Shown piece by piece: positions 33,371 to 41,163 of a stretch of 56,140 nucleotides of DNA. The position numbers and the translations under genes were made by a program. The notes beneath the pieces were generated by a model that was not told the DNA's origin, made no database searches, and saw nothing but the letters and a program-made list of their open reading frames with translations. Source of the stretch: Oscillospiraceae bacterium (GTDB lineage: Bacteria; Bacillota; Clostridia; Oscillospirales; Ruminococcaceae). Position 1 is the stretch's first letter, and every line of letters begins with the position of its first letter. The DNA lies in contig CAAGBQ010000132.1 in assembly GCA_900768105.1 (NCBI GenBank), positions 1 through 56,140 on the forward strand. Reading direction: 5' to 3'.

Positions 33371-33500
33371 GCTGTTCGTATGTGCGGGCGGCGCTGTCGC
33401 ATTCCCTGCGACGGGAACGGCATTTTATAAAAATTGCCGGGCGGGCAGTCCTCTGTCACAGGATAGTATCCGTGAGTATGAATGTCTGAAAAATAAAAAA
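33371..33500 (+). ncRNA. structured 5' leader of rplS, possibly an L19 leader
   Basis: About 140 bases between the promoter and rplS contain several hairpins: GTCGC/GCGAC at 33396-33412, GGCA/TGCC around 33419-33438, and TCAC(A)GGAT-AGT-ATCCGTGA at 33456-33475. Ribosomal protein L19 leaders are known in Firmicutes and bind their own product. The match to that family is inferred from position, not from a model search. Confidence 0.45.
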
Positions 33501-33514
33501 GGAGGATATTAAAC

Positions 33515-33856
33515 ATGGATGCACTTAAACTTATCGCTCAGGATTGCCTGAGAGCTGACAAACCCGTTGTTGCAGTAGGTGATACCGTAAAGGTATATTG
33601 CAAAATCAAAGAGGGTGACCATTACAGAACCCAGATCTTTGAAGGCACAGTTATTGCAAAGCAGCATGGCGGAATCTCCGAGTCTTTCACCGTTCGCCGC
33701 GTAGCGCACGGATGTGGAATTGAGAGAGTCTTCCCGATTCACAGCCCCCTTATTGAAAAGGTAGAGGTCGTTCGTCATGGTCGCGTAAGAAGAGCTAAAC
33801 TCTATTATCTCCGTGACAGAGTCGGTAAAGCTGCAAAGGTTAAGCAGGTCAGATAA
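33515..33856 (+). CDS. rplS: 50S ribosomal protein L19
   Basis: L19 sits at the subunit interface of the ribosome. The 113-aa product matches the family along its length, including GDTVKVYCKIKEG, RTQIFEGTVIAKQHGG and the conserved RRAKLYYLRDRVGKAAKV end. A strong GGAGG site precedes the ATG. It stands alone, whereas many bacteria have rimM and trmD just before it. Confidence 0.98.
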   Translation: MDALKLIAQDCLRADKPVVAVGDTVKVYCKIKEGDHYRTQIFEGTVIAKQHGGISESFTVRRVAHGCGIERVFPIHSPLIEKVEVVRHGRVRRAKLYYLRDRVGKAAKVKQVR

Positions 33857-33874
33857 TTTCGAGCACCGTAAAAA

Positions 33875-33909
33875 ACTCCTCCGGCATTTTGTCGGAGGAG
33901 TATTTCTTT
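33875..33909 (+). terminator. intrinsic terminator of rplS
   Basis: An 11-bp stem (33875-33885 with 33891-33901, one G-U pair) is followed by ATTTCTTTG. Confidence 0.85.
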
Positions 33910-33931
33910 GCGTAAAAAAATGTGATATAAT
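33903..33931 (+). promoter_or_regulatory. candidate rbgA (ylqF) promoter
   Basis: TATAAT at 33926-33931 with the extended -10 TGa. The -35 position (TTTCTT, 33903-33908) is weak. Confidence 0.5.
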
Positions 33932-33961
33932 AATATGGTTATGAAAGGAGGCGGTTGGTTT

Positions 33962-34831
33962 ATGGAGGCTGTTGATATACAGTGGTTTCCCGGACATATG
34001 GCAAAAACCCGCCGGCTTATGAAAGCGAATCTTCCGCTTGTGGATGTGGTGGTGGAAATAACGGATGCGAGAGTGCCGGCGTCAAGTCGCAATCCGGAAA
34101 TGAAAAACCTTGTTGGCGGAAAGCCGCGCATTGTAGTGCTTAACAAGTGCGATATGTCAGATGAGGGACTCACCGCAGAATGGATTGAATATTATCGAAC
34201 AAACGGTGTTAAAGCAATAGCGATGGATTGTCGCAGCGGCAAAGGGCTTAATAAGCTTGTTCCGACGGTTAAAGAGGTAATGAAAAGGGAACTTGAAAAA
34301 CGCGTCGCAAAGGGTATGGAGGGCAAGCCTATCCGAATAATGGTTGTCGGAATCCCTAATGTTGGAAAGTCATCTTTTATAAACAGAGTTGCAGGCGGAA
34401 AGCGCGCAAAGGTTGAGGACCGCCCAGGTGTTACCAGAGGGAAACAGTGGGTAACACTTGAAAAAGGAATAGACTTGCTTGATATGCCGGGTGTTCTTTG
34501 GCCGAAGTTTGATGATAAAACTGTTGGCGAGCATCTCGCTTTTACAGGTGCAATAAAAGACGATATACTTGATACGGAGCTTTTGGCAATGCGCCTTGCG
34601 GATTTGCTTAACCGCGAATGTCATTCGCTTCTTTGCGCAAGATATAAGCTTACGGACGAGGAAACTGCGAATATAGAACCGTACGACCTTCTTTCACTCA
34701 TCGGCGCAAAGCGCGGAATGAAAGTTTCCGGCGGAGAAGTTGATACCGAACGCGCTGCCGCAATGCTGCTTGATGAATTTCGCGGAGGAAAAATCGGGCG
34801 CATAACTCTGGAGATGCCAAATGAGCTTGTA
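33962..34831 (+). CDS. rbgA: ribosome biogenesis GTPase RbgA (YlqF)
   Basis: RbgA is a GTPase needed for late assembly of the 50S subunit. The 289-aa coding part (ATG at 33962, stop at 34832-34834) shows the circularly permuted motif order. G4 is LNKCDM, then comes G1 GIPNVGKSSFINR, and G3 is LLDMPGVLWPK. The N-terminus IQWFPGHMAKT is diagnostic. The frame is open 9 codons further up, but AAAGGAGG fits the ATG at 33962. The gene sits between rplS and rnhB as in Bacillus. It overlaps rnhB by 14 bases when the stop is counted. Confidence 0.96.
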
Positions 34832-35417
34832 TGATTTTGAGCACGAAAAGCGTGCAATGGGGTATAAATATATCTGCGGCGTTGATGAAGCGGGAAGAGG
34901 TCCGCTTGCGGGACCGGTTTTTGCGGCTGCTGTAATTTTACCGTGGGATTATGAAATCGACGGAGTGAACGACAGCAAAAAGCTTTCTGAAAAAAAGCGC
35001 GAAAAGCTTTTTGATGAGATAATTGAGCACGCATTGGCGTATTCTATACAAAGCCGCGATAATTTTGTAATCGATGAGATAAACATACTTGCTGCGACTA
35101 TGCAAACAATGAAAAATGCCGTAGAGGATCTTTCGATTACACCGGATATTGTTTATGTGGACGGAAACCGTATTCCGCAGCTTTCTGTTCCCACAGAATA
35201 TGTAATCCACGGCGATGCCGTCTCTGCAAGCATTGCCGCGGCGTCGATTCTGGCAAAGGTCAGCCGTGACAGATTTATGTATGAAATGGATAAAAAATAT
35301 CCCGAATACGGTTTTGCGAAGCACAAGGGTTATGGAACGAAGCTGCATTATGAAAAGCTTCGGGAATTCGGTCCCTGTGAAATACACAGAATGACTTTCC
35401 TTAAAAAAATGCACTGA
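34821..35417 (+). CDS. rnhB: ribonuclease HII
   Basis: RNase HII removes RNA from RNA-DNA hybrids and misinserted ribonucleotides. The 198-aa product has the first acidic pair in GVDEAGRGPLAGPV, then NDSKKLSEKKRE, DGNRIP and the SIAAASILAKVSRD block. The start overlaps the rbgA stop, so translation is probably coupled. Confidence 0.97.
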   Translation: MSLYDFEHEKRAMGYKYICGVDEAGRGPLAGPVFAAAVILPWDYEIDGVNDSKKLSEKKREKLFDEIIEHALAYSIQSRDNFVIDEINILAATMQTMKNAVEDLSITPDIVYVDGNRIPQLSVPTEYVIHGDAVSASIAAASILAKVSRDRFMYEMDKKYPEYGFAKHKGYGTKLHYEKLREFGPCEIHRMTFLKKMH

Positions 35418-35427
35418 AGGTGATTTT

Positions 35428-35817
35428 TTGATCACAGAAAACAGACGGCGCGGAAATATCGGAGAAGATTTTGCCGCGGATTATCTAAAAAAAGAGGGAT
35501 ATACAATTCTGGAACGGAATTTTGCCACAAAGCTCGGTGAAATCGACATAATTGCACAAAAGGATAATTTTATTGCATTTGTTGAGGTTAAGGCAAGGGC
35601 GGAGGACTGTATGTATGCTCCGCGGGAAGCCGTAACCTTTTCAAAGCAGAAAAAGATATGTAAAGCTGCAATGCTTTACAAAATGCGGAAGGGCTTTAAT
35701 GCTCGGCCTCGCTTTGATGTGTTTGAAATTATCTATGATAAATACAGCCTTGAGGTGAAAAAGTTTACACACATAAAAAACGCATTCGGAACGGAGTCTG
35801 TTCATGGATTTTTTTGA
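35428..35817 (+). CDS. YraN/UPF0102 family endonuclease-like protein
   Basis: A 129-aa protein of the restriction-endonuclease fold. The active-site pattern is visible as GEIDIIAQ, followed by FVEVKAR. YraN-type proteins are linked to DNA processing, but the exact role is unknown. The start is TTG at 35428, with AGGTGA upstream. It follows rnhB by 10 bases, a conserved pairing, and overlaps the next gene by 14. Confidence 0.92.
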   Translation: MITENRRRGNIGEDFAADYLKKEGYTILERNFATKLGEIDIIAQKDNFIAFVEVKARAEDCMYAPREAVTFSKQKKICKAAMLYKMRKGFNARPRFDVFEIIYDKYSLEVKKFTHIKNAFGTESVHGFF

Positions 35818-36733
35818 TTTACACTGCGATACATTAACTACCGCCATGCAGCACAGCGCAGATTTGACGGAAAAAAATCTGCATATACATTTTCCGATAA
35901 ATGAAGAAATAAAGCGTCATTGCCAATGCTTTGCAATTTATTGTCCGGACACAATAAGAAACAAGGATGCATTCAATTATTACACAATGTCAAAGCATTA
36001 TTTTAAAAGGGAGCTTGCTACATTTCCGGAATATTTTGAACAGGTACATACTGCCGAAGATATTGATAAAATTACTGCCGCGGGCAAAACAGCGGCGGTG
36101 CTTACGGTGGAGGGCGGAGCCGTGCTCAACGGAAAAACAGAAAATTTGAGCACGCTTTATAACGACGGTGTAAAAATGATGACCCTCACATGGAACGGAG
36201 ATAATGAGCTTGGCTGCGGACAGCTTAATCCGGAAAAGGGTCTTACTCCGTTTGGACTTGATGTGATTCGGGAAATGGAGCGAATGGGAATGGTAATAGA
36301 TGTTTCTCACCTTTCCGATGAAGGGGTTTGTGATGTGCTCAAAACAGTTTCTGTTCCAATTGCCGCAAGTCATAGCAATGTTCGCTCCGTCTGCGGAAGT
36401 ATGCGTAACCTTACCGATGAGCAATTTATCGAGATTGTTCACAGGAAAGGCATTGTGGGAATAAATTTTTATAAATATTTTCTTAATAACGATGGCGACC
36501 ACGCTGTAATTTGCGATATGGCACGGCATATCAGGCATATGTTGAAGCTTGGAGGAGAAAATGTCATAGCTATGGGCAGCGATTTCGACGGTTGCGAGGT
36601 TGTGGACGGAATAAACGACATAAACGATGTGCCGAAGCTGTATTCCGCACTTTCTGCCGAAGGAATTCCGGAAAATATACTTGATAAAATATTTTGGAAA
36701 AATGCACAAAGCTTTTTTGAACGGATGATTTAA
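35804..36733 (+). CDS. M19 family dipeptidase (membrane dipeptidase-like)
   Basis: A 309-aa zinc peptidase of the renal-dipeptidase family. The metal ligands are visible as DLHCDT at the N-terminus, TVEGG, DVSHLSD and AASHSN, with MGSDFDG near the C-terminus. It likely hydrolyses dipeptides, possibly with D-residues from cell-wall turnover. No signal peptide is seen, so it acts inside the cell. Its start overlaps yraN. Confidence 0.93.
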   Translation: MDFFDLHCDTLTTAMQHSADLTEKNLHIHFPINEEIKRHCQCFAIYCPDTIRNKDAFNYYTMSKHYFKRELATFPEYFEQVHTAEDIDKITAAGKTAAVLTVEGGAVLNGKTENLSTLYNDGVKMMTLTWNGDNELGCGQLNPEKGLTPFGLDVIREMERMGMVIDVSHLSDEGVCDVLKTVSVPIAASHSNVRSVCGSMRNLTDEQFIEIVHRKGIVGINFYKYFLNNDGDHAVICDMARHIRHMLKLGGENVIAMGSDFDGCEVVDGINDINDVPKLYSALSAEGIPENILDKIFWKNAQSFFERMI

Positions 36734-36755
36734 TTTTTGCAAAGGAGGTATTCCG

Positions 36756-37445
36756 ATGGCGATTTGGGCAATGGCGGATTTGCATCTTTCTCTCGGTACG
36801 GATAAGCCGATGGACAGCTTCCGCGGGTGGTATAACTATGTAAACCGCATTGAGCAAAGCTGGCGTGAAAGTGTTGCGCCGGAGGATACCGTGGTAATTC
36901 CGGGAGATTTTTCTTGGGGAATAGACCTTGAAGAAGCATTGCCGGATTTTCGTTTTATTGACGAGCTGCCCGGAAAAAAGCTTGTGATGAAAGGCAACCA
37001 TGACTATTGGTGGACTACAAGGACAAAGACGGAAAAATTCTTTGCCGAAAAAGGATTAAAGACAATAGGAATTCTCCATAATAATTCAGTACTTTGTGAA
37101 GGCAAGGCACTTTGCGGCACTCGTGGATGGGTTTTTATGCCCAACGAAGCGCATGACTTAAAAATATCCGCAAGGGAAGCGGCGCGTTTGGAGCTTTCGC
37201 TTCAGGATTCGCTGCGCTTTCCGGATGCGGAAAAAATCGTGTTTTTGCATTATCCTCCGGTTTATGCAAACGAAATGGTGCCAAATATTTTTGATGTGCT
37301 GTATAAGTACGGAGTTAAGAGAGTCTATTACGGCCATATACATGGTGCAGCGCGAAGCGCCGTCAACGAAGGAGAATATATGGGGATAAATTTTAAACTT
37401 ATTTCCGCAGATCACCTCGGATTCAAGCTTTTTCCCATTGAATAG
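36756..37445 (+). CDS. metallophosphoesterase
   Basis: A 229-aa calcineurin-type phosphoesterase. The motif set is WAMADLHLS, IPGDFSW, MKGNHDYWW, LHYPPV and YYGHIHG, all metal-ligand blocks. The substrate is unknown. AAAGGAGG lies before the ATG. It follows the dipeptidase by 22 bases and is probably co-transcribed. Confidence 0.92.
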   Translation: MAIWAMADLHLSLGTDKPMDSFRGWYNYVNRIEQSWRESVAPEDTVVIPGDFSWGIDLEEALPDFRFIDELPGKKLVMKGNHDYWWTTRTKTEKFFAEKGLKTIGILHNNSVLCEGKALCGTRGWVFMPNEAHDLKISAREAARLELSLQDSLRFPDAEKIVFLHYPPVYANEMVPNIFDVLYKYGVKRVYYGHIHGAARSAVNEGEYMGINFKLISADHLGFKLFPIE

Positions 37446-37495
37446 TCGAAATTCTTTTAATTTTTTAATAAATAACTGTAAATATTTAATTTAAT

Positions 37496-37534
37496 ACTGG
37501 TAATTTGCGAAATACTGTGATATACTATACCAGT
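37496..37534 (+). promoter_or_regulatory. tig promoter region flanked by an inverted repeat
   Basis: TATACT at 37521-37526 has the extended -10 TGa but no good -35 box. The 7-base arms ACTGGTA (37496-37502) and TACCAGT (37528-37534) flank it, about three helical turns apart centre to centre, like an operator pair. Confidence 0.5.
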
Positions 37535-37563
37535 TGAAAAAGCATCTATCAGGAGGAAACACA

Positions 37564-39030
37564 ATGGAACTGACACAATTTGAAAAGACCGGAACTAACG
37601 AAGCAAAGCTTACCGTTAAAGTTACCGCCGAAGAATTCGGTCGTGCTGTTGACGCTGCAATAAGAGAAAAAGGCAAAAAGCTTACCGTTCCGGGCTTCCG
37701 CAAAGGTAAAGCACCAAAAGCTCTGCTTGAAAAAGCCTATGGCAGAGAATATTTTTATCAGGATGCGGTAAACGAAACCTATGGCTACGCTTACGATATG
37801 GCTGTTAAAGAAGCTGATATTGTTCCTGTTGACCGTGCGAATATTGAGCTTGTTGATTGCTCCGAAGAAGGATACACCTTTACCGCAACCGTAACCGTAA
37901 AGCCTGAAGTTAAGGTAAAGGACTATAAAGGCATTAAGGTTACTAAAAATGTAATTACTGTTTCCGATGAGCAGGTTGAAGCGGAGCTTAACCGTATGCT
38001 TGAAAGAAACGCAAGATATGTTGATGTTGAAGGCAGAGCTTCCCAGATGGGCGATATTGCAGAAATCGACTATGAAGGATTTAAAGACGGCGTGGCTTTT
38101 GAAGGCGGAAAAGGCGAACACTATGACCTTACTCTCGGTTCCGGTTCTTTTATCCCCGGATTTGAAGAGCAGGTTTGCGGGCACAATGTCGGCGATGAGT
38201 TTGATGTTAATGTGTCTTTCCCGGATGATTATCCTTCCGAAGAGCTTAAAGGTGCGCCGGTTGTATTCAAATGTAAGCTTCATGCTATTAAGAGCAAAGA
38301 GCTTCCTGCAGCCGATGATGACTTTGCAAAGGATGTAAGTGAATACGACACCCTTGATGAGCTTAAAGCAAGCATTAAAGACAGACTTCAGAAGAAAGCC
38401 GATGAAGATACCGACAAACAGGTTGAAGAACAGATAGTTGATGTTCTTATCGCAAATACCGAAGCGGAGATTCCGGAATGCATGTATGAAGCAAGAATCG
38501 AAGATATGGCTTCCGATTTTGAAAACAGACTTGCACAGTCCGGTCTTACTCTTGACGAATATCTTAAATATACCGGTGCGGATAAAGAAACCTTCCTTGC
38601 AGGCTTCAGACCTCAAGCAGAACGCCAGGTAAAAATCCGCCTTGCCCTTGAAGCTATTGCACAGGCAGAAAACATCACCATGACCGAAGAAGAAATGAAC
38701 GAGGAGTTCAAAAATCTTGCAGAGCGTTATGAAATGAAAGAGGAGCAAATTCGCCAAATCGTTCCCGTAGAGGATCTTGCGCAGGATCTTTGCGTTGAAA
38801 AAGCAATTAAGCTTGTACGCGAAGCAGTCGAAATAGTTGATGGCGCAGCAGAAGAAAAACCTGCGGAGGAAGCACCCAAGAAAAAACGCGCTCCCGCAAA
38901 AAAGAAGGTTGAAAAGGCAGCGGAAGAGGCTCCTAAAGCCGAAGAAGCAGCGCCTGCGGAAGAATCTGCGCCCAAAAAGCGTGTAACCCGCAAAAAGAAA
39001 ACCGACGACATAGATCCTTCTATGGATTGA
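37564..39030 (+). CDS. tig: trigger factor with charged C-terminal extension
   Basis: Trigger factor is the ribosome-bound chaperone and prolyl isomerase. The 488-aa protein has the ribosome-binding motif GFRKGKAPKALLEKAYG in the N-domain. The FKBP-type domain (about residues 155-245) contains GDIAEIDYEGFKDG, and a helical C-domain follows. The last 60 or so residues are a low-complexity run of K, E, A and P that goes beyond the usual length of around 430. The ATG at 37564 follows AGGAGG. It starts the tig-clpP-clpX-lon cluster. Confidence 0.96.
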   Translation: MELTQFEKTGTNEAKLTVKVTAEEFGRAVDAAIREKGKKLTVPGFRKGKAPKALLEKAYGREYFYQDAVNETYGYAYDMAVKEADIVPVDRANIELVDCSEEGYTFTATVTVKPEVKVKDYKGIKVTKNVITVSDEQVEAELNRMLERNARYVDVEGRASQMGDIAEIDYEGFKDGVAFEGGKGEHYDLTLGSGSFIPGFEEQVCGHNVGDEFDVNVSFPDDYPSEELKGAPVVFKCKLHAIKSKELPAADDDFAKDVSEYDTLDELKASIKDRLQKKADEDTDKQVEEQIVDVLIANTEAEIPECMYEARIEDMASDFENRLAQSGLTLDEYLKYTGADKETFLAGFRPQAERQVKIRLALEAIAQAENITMTEEEMNEEFKNLAERYEMKEEQIRQIVPVEDLAQDLCVEKAIKLVREAVEIVDGAAEEKPAEEAPKKKRAPAKKKVEKAAEEAPKAEEAAPAEESAPKKRVTRKKKTDDIDPSMD

Positions 39031-39083
39031 TTCGGTGGACTGACCCACGGTTTCAGGAGAAACTGCAATATAATCGTTTGTAT

Positions 39084-39126
39084 TGGAGGATCTCCGGAAT
39101 ATATTTCCGGAGGTCCTTTATAAAAT
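39084..39126 (+). terminator. hairpin/terminator between tig and clpP
   Basis: A 12-bp or longer stem (core 39088-39099 with 39105-39116, one G-U pair) and a 5-base loop are followed by TTTATAAAATA. The short U-run makes it a moderate terminator. Confidence 0.65.
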
Positions 39127-39167
39127 AAGACAATTTGTGACAGGCAAATTCAAAAGGAGTGATACCG

Positions 39168-39752
39168 ATGAGCTTGGTACCAATGGTAATTGAGCAGACA
39201 AACAGGGGCGAACGCTCTTATGACATTTTTTCAAGACTGCTTAACGACAGAATTATAATGCTTTGCGACGAAGTTAATGACACAACCGCAAGCCTTGTTG
39301 TAGCACAGCTTCTTTATCTTGAAGGGCAGGATCCGGATAAGGATATAAGCCTTTACATCAACAGCCCCGGCGGCTCCATTTCCGCAGGTATGGCAATTTA
39401 TGACACGATGCAATATATAAAGTGCGATGTGTCAACCATCTGCATAGGAATGGCGGCCTCCATGGGTTCTTTCCTGCTCAGCTCCGGAACAAAAGGAAAG
39501 CGCTTTGCGCTTCCAAACAGTGAAATTTTGATTCACCAACCGCTTGGCGGAATGCAGGGTCAGGCTTCCGATATAAAAATCCATGCCGACCACATAATCG
39601 CAATCCGTGAAAAGATGAACCGCATGCTTTCGGAACAGACAGGAAAGCCGTATGATGTGATTTGCCGCGACACCGACAGAGATAACTTTATGACTGCGCA
39701 GGAAGCTATGGAATACGGTCTTGTTGATAAGGTTATTGACCACAGAGAGTAA
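39168..39752 (+). CDS. clpP: ATP-dependent Clp protease proteolytic subunit
   Basis: ClpP is the serine protease chamber that works with ClpX and other unfoldases. The 194-aa product has Ser98 in GMAASMGSF, His123 in LIHQPLGG and the aspartate in the RDTDRDNF region. The ATG at 39168 follows AAAAGGAG, and the upstream in-frame GTG overlaps that site. No CtsR or CIRCE operator was seen upstream. clpX follows by 24 bases. Confidence 0.98.
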   Translation: MSLVPMVIEQTNRGERSYDIFSRLLNDRIIMLCDEVNDTTASLVVAQLLYLEGQDPDKDISLYINSPGGSISAGMAIYDTMQYIKCDVSTICIGMAASMGSFLLSSGTKGKRFALPNSEILIHQPLGGMQGQASDIKIHADHIIAIREKMNRMLSEQTGKPYDVICRDTDRDNFMTAQEAMEYGLVDKVIDHRE

Positions 39753-39776
39753 TTTAACATAATTCGGAGGCATTAT

Positions 39777-41087
39777 ATGGCCAATAGAGATGATCACAAA
39801 ATGCGCTGCTCTTTCTGCGGAAAGACTCAGGATATGGTTTATAAAATGATAAGCGGTCCCGGAGTTTGCATTTGTGACGAATGCGTTGACCTTTGCATGA
39901 ATATTATTTATGAGGGCGAGGACGACCCGCTTGCAAAGACGAAGCGCAAAAGAAATGAGAAAAATAAACCGGTAATAGACCCTGCAACGCTGCTCAAGCC
40001 CGCGGAACTTAAAGCCGTGCTCGATAAATATGTAATCGGTCAGGATGAGGCAAAAAAGATACTCTGTGTTGCTGTTTATAACCACTATAAGCGCATTTTG
40101 AGCAGGGTGGATACCGACGATGTAGAGCTTCAAAAGAGCAATGTGCTTTTGCTTGGTCCAACAGGTACAGGAAAAACCTTGCTTGCGCAAACTCTTGCAC
40201 GGGTTCTTGGCGTTCCGTTTGCGATAGCCGACGCCACAACGATAACGGAGGCGGGCTATGTCGGCGAGGATGCGGAAAATGTTTTGCTTCGCCTTATCCA
40301 GGCTGCGGATTTTGATGTAGAAGCTGCCCAACGCGGAATTATTTATGTTGACGAAATTGACAAGATTACAAGAAAATCCGAAAATCCTTCAATAACAAGG
40401 GATGTTGGCGGAGAGGGTGTCCAACAGGCGCTGCTTAAAATGCTGGAGGGCACCGTTTCCAATGTTCCGCCGCAAGGTGGCAGAAAGCATCCGCAGCAGG
40501 AGTTTATCCAGATAGATACAACTAATATTCTGTTTATTTGCGGCGGTTCCTTTGAGGGAATAGAGCCGATTATCGAAAAGCGCATTGCAAGTTCCGCAAT
40601 GGGTTTTGGCGCAAATGTGATGAGCCAAAAATCAAAGGAACGCACGGAGCTGCTCAAAAAAGTAAATCCGCACGACCTTGTAAAATTCGGAATAATTCCG
40701 GAAATGGTCGGGCGCCTTCCCGTAATTACCACACTTGACAGCCTTGATAAAAAGGCGCTTGTAAGAATCCTTACAGAACCGAAAAACAGCCTTGTTAAGC
40801 AGTATCAGAAAATATTTAATATAGACGGTGTAAATTTGCAGTTTACCGATGCTGCGCTTGAAGCCATTGCGCAAAAAGCAATTGACAGAAAAACCGGAGC
40901 AAGGGGACTTCGCTCCATTATGGAAGAAACCCTTACCGGACTTATGTTTGATATTCCTTCTGATGAAACCGTTGAAGCGGTTGTAATAGGCGAGGACTGC
41001 GTAAACGGAAAAGGCACGCCGAAAATTGAGCGTAACCCGCTTAAAAAGCATATTCCGCTTGAAATTGCAACCACAGCCGAAAATTGA
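39777..41087 (+). CDS. clpX: ATP-dependent Clp protease ATP-binding subunit ClpX
   Basis: ClpX unfolds substrates for ClpP. The 436-aa protein has the N-terminal zinc domain with four cysteines (CSFCG and CICDEC). The P-loop is GPTGTGKT, Walker B is IIYVDEIDKI, and the ClpP-binding loop region follows around IGFGANVMS-type sequence (MGFGANVMS). Sensor and C-terminal domains are complete. CGGAGG precedes the ATG. Confidence 0.98.
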   Translation: MANRDDHKMRCSFCGKTQDMVYKMISGPGVCICDECVDLCMNIIYEGEDDPLAKTKRKRNEKNKPVIDPATLLKPAELKAVLDKYVIGQDEAKKILCVAVYNHYKRILSRVDTDDVELQKSNVLLLGPTGTGKTLLAQTLARVLGVPFAIADATTITEAGYVGEDAENVLLRLIQAADFDVEAAQRGIIYVDEIDKITRKSENPSITRDVGGEGVQQALLKMLEGTVSNVPPQGGRKHPQQEFIQIDTTNILFICGGSFEGIEPIIEKRIASSAMGFGANVMSQKSKERTELLKKVNPHDLVKFGIIPEMVGRLPVITTLDSLDKKALVRILTEPKNSLVKQYQKIFNIDGVNLQFTDAALEAIAQKAIDRKTGARGLRSIMEETLTGLMFDIPSDETVEAVVIGEDCVNGKGTPKIERNPLKKHIPLEIATTAEN

Positions 41088-41096
41088 TTTTTTAAA

Positions 41097-41141
41097 AGCA
41101 GCCCTTATGGGGGGTAAACTCGCAGGGGCTGCTCTTTTTAT
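41097..41141 (+). terminator. intrinsic terminator between clpX and lon
   Basis: A 10-bp stem (41097-41106 with 41124-41133) has a 17-base loop and is followed by CTTTTTAT. lon may get part of its transcripts by read-through. Confidence 0.78.
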
Positions 41142-41163
41142 AACCCTGCCGGGAGGTGGAAAA

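Noticed and set aside
37549..39048. 499-codon minus-strand frame opposite trigger factor
   Set aside because: It results from codon use in tig. The translation is low complexity with many C, F and R residues and no domain.
39031..39167. CIRCE or CtsR operator before clpP
   Set aside because: No TTAGCACTC dyad and no GGTCAAA repeat is present.
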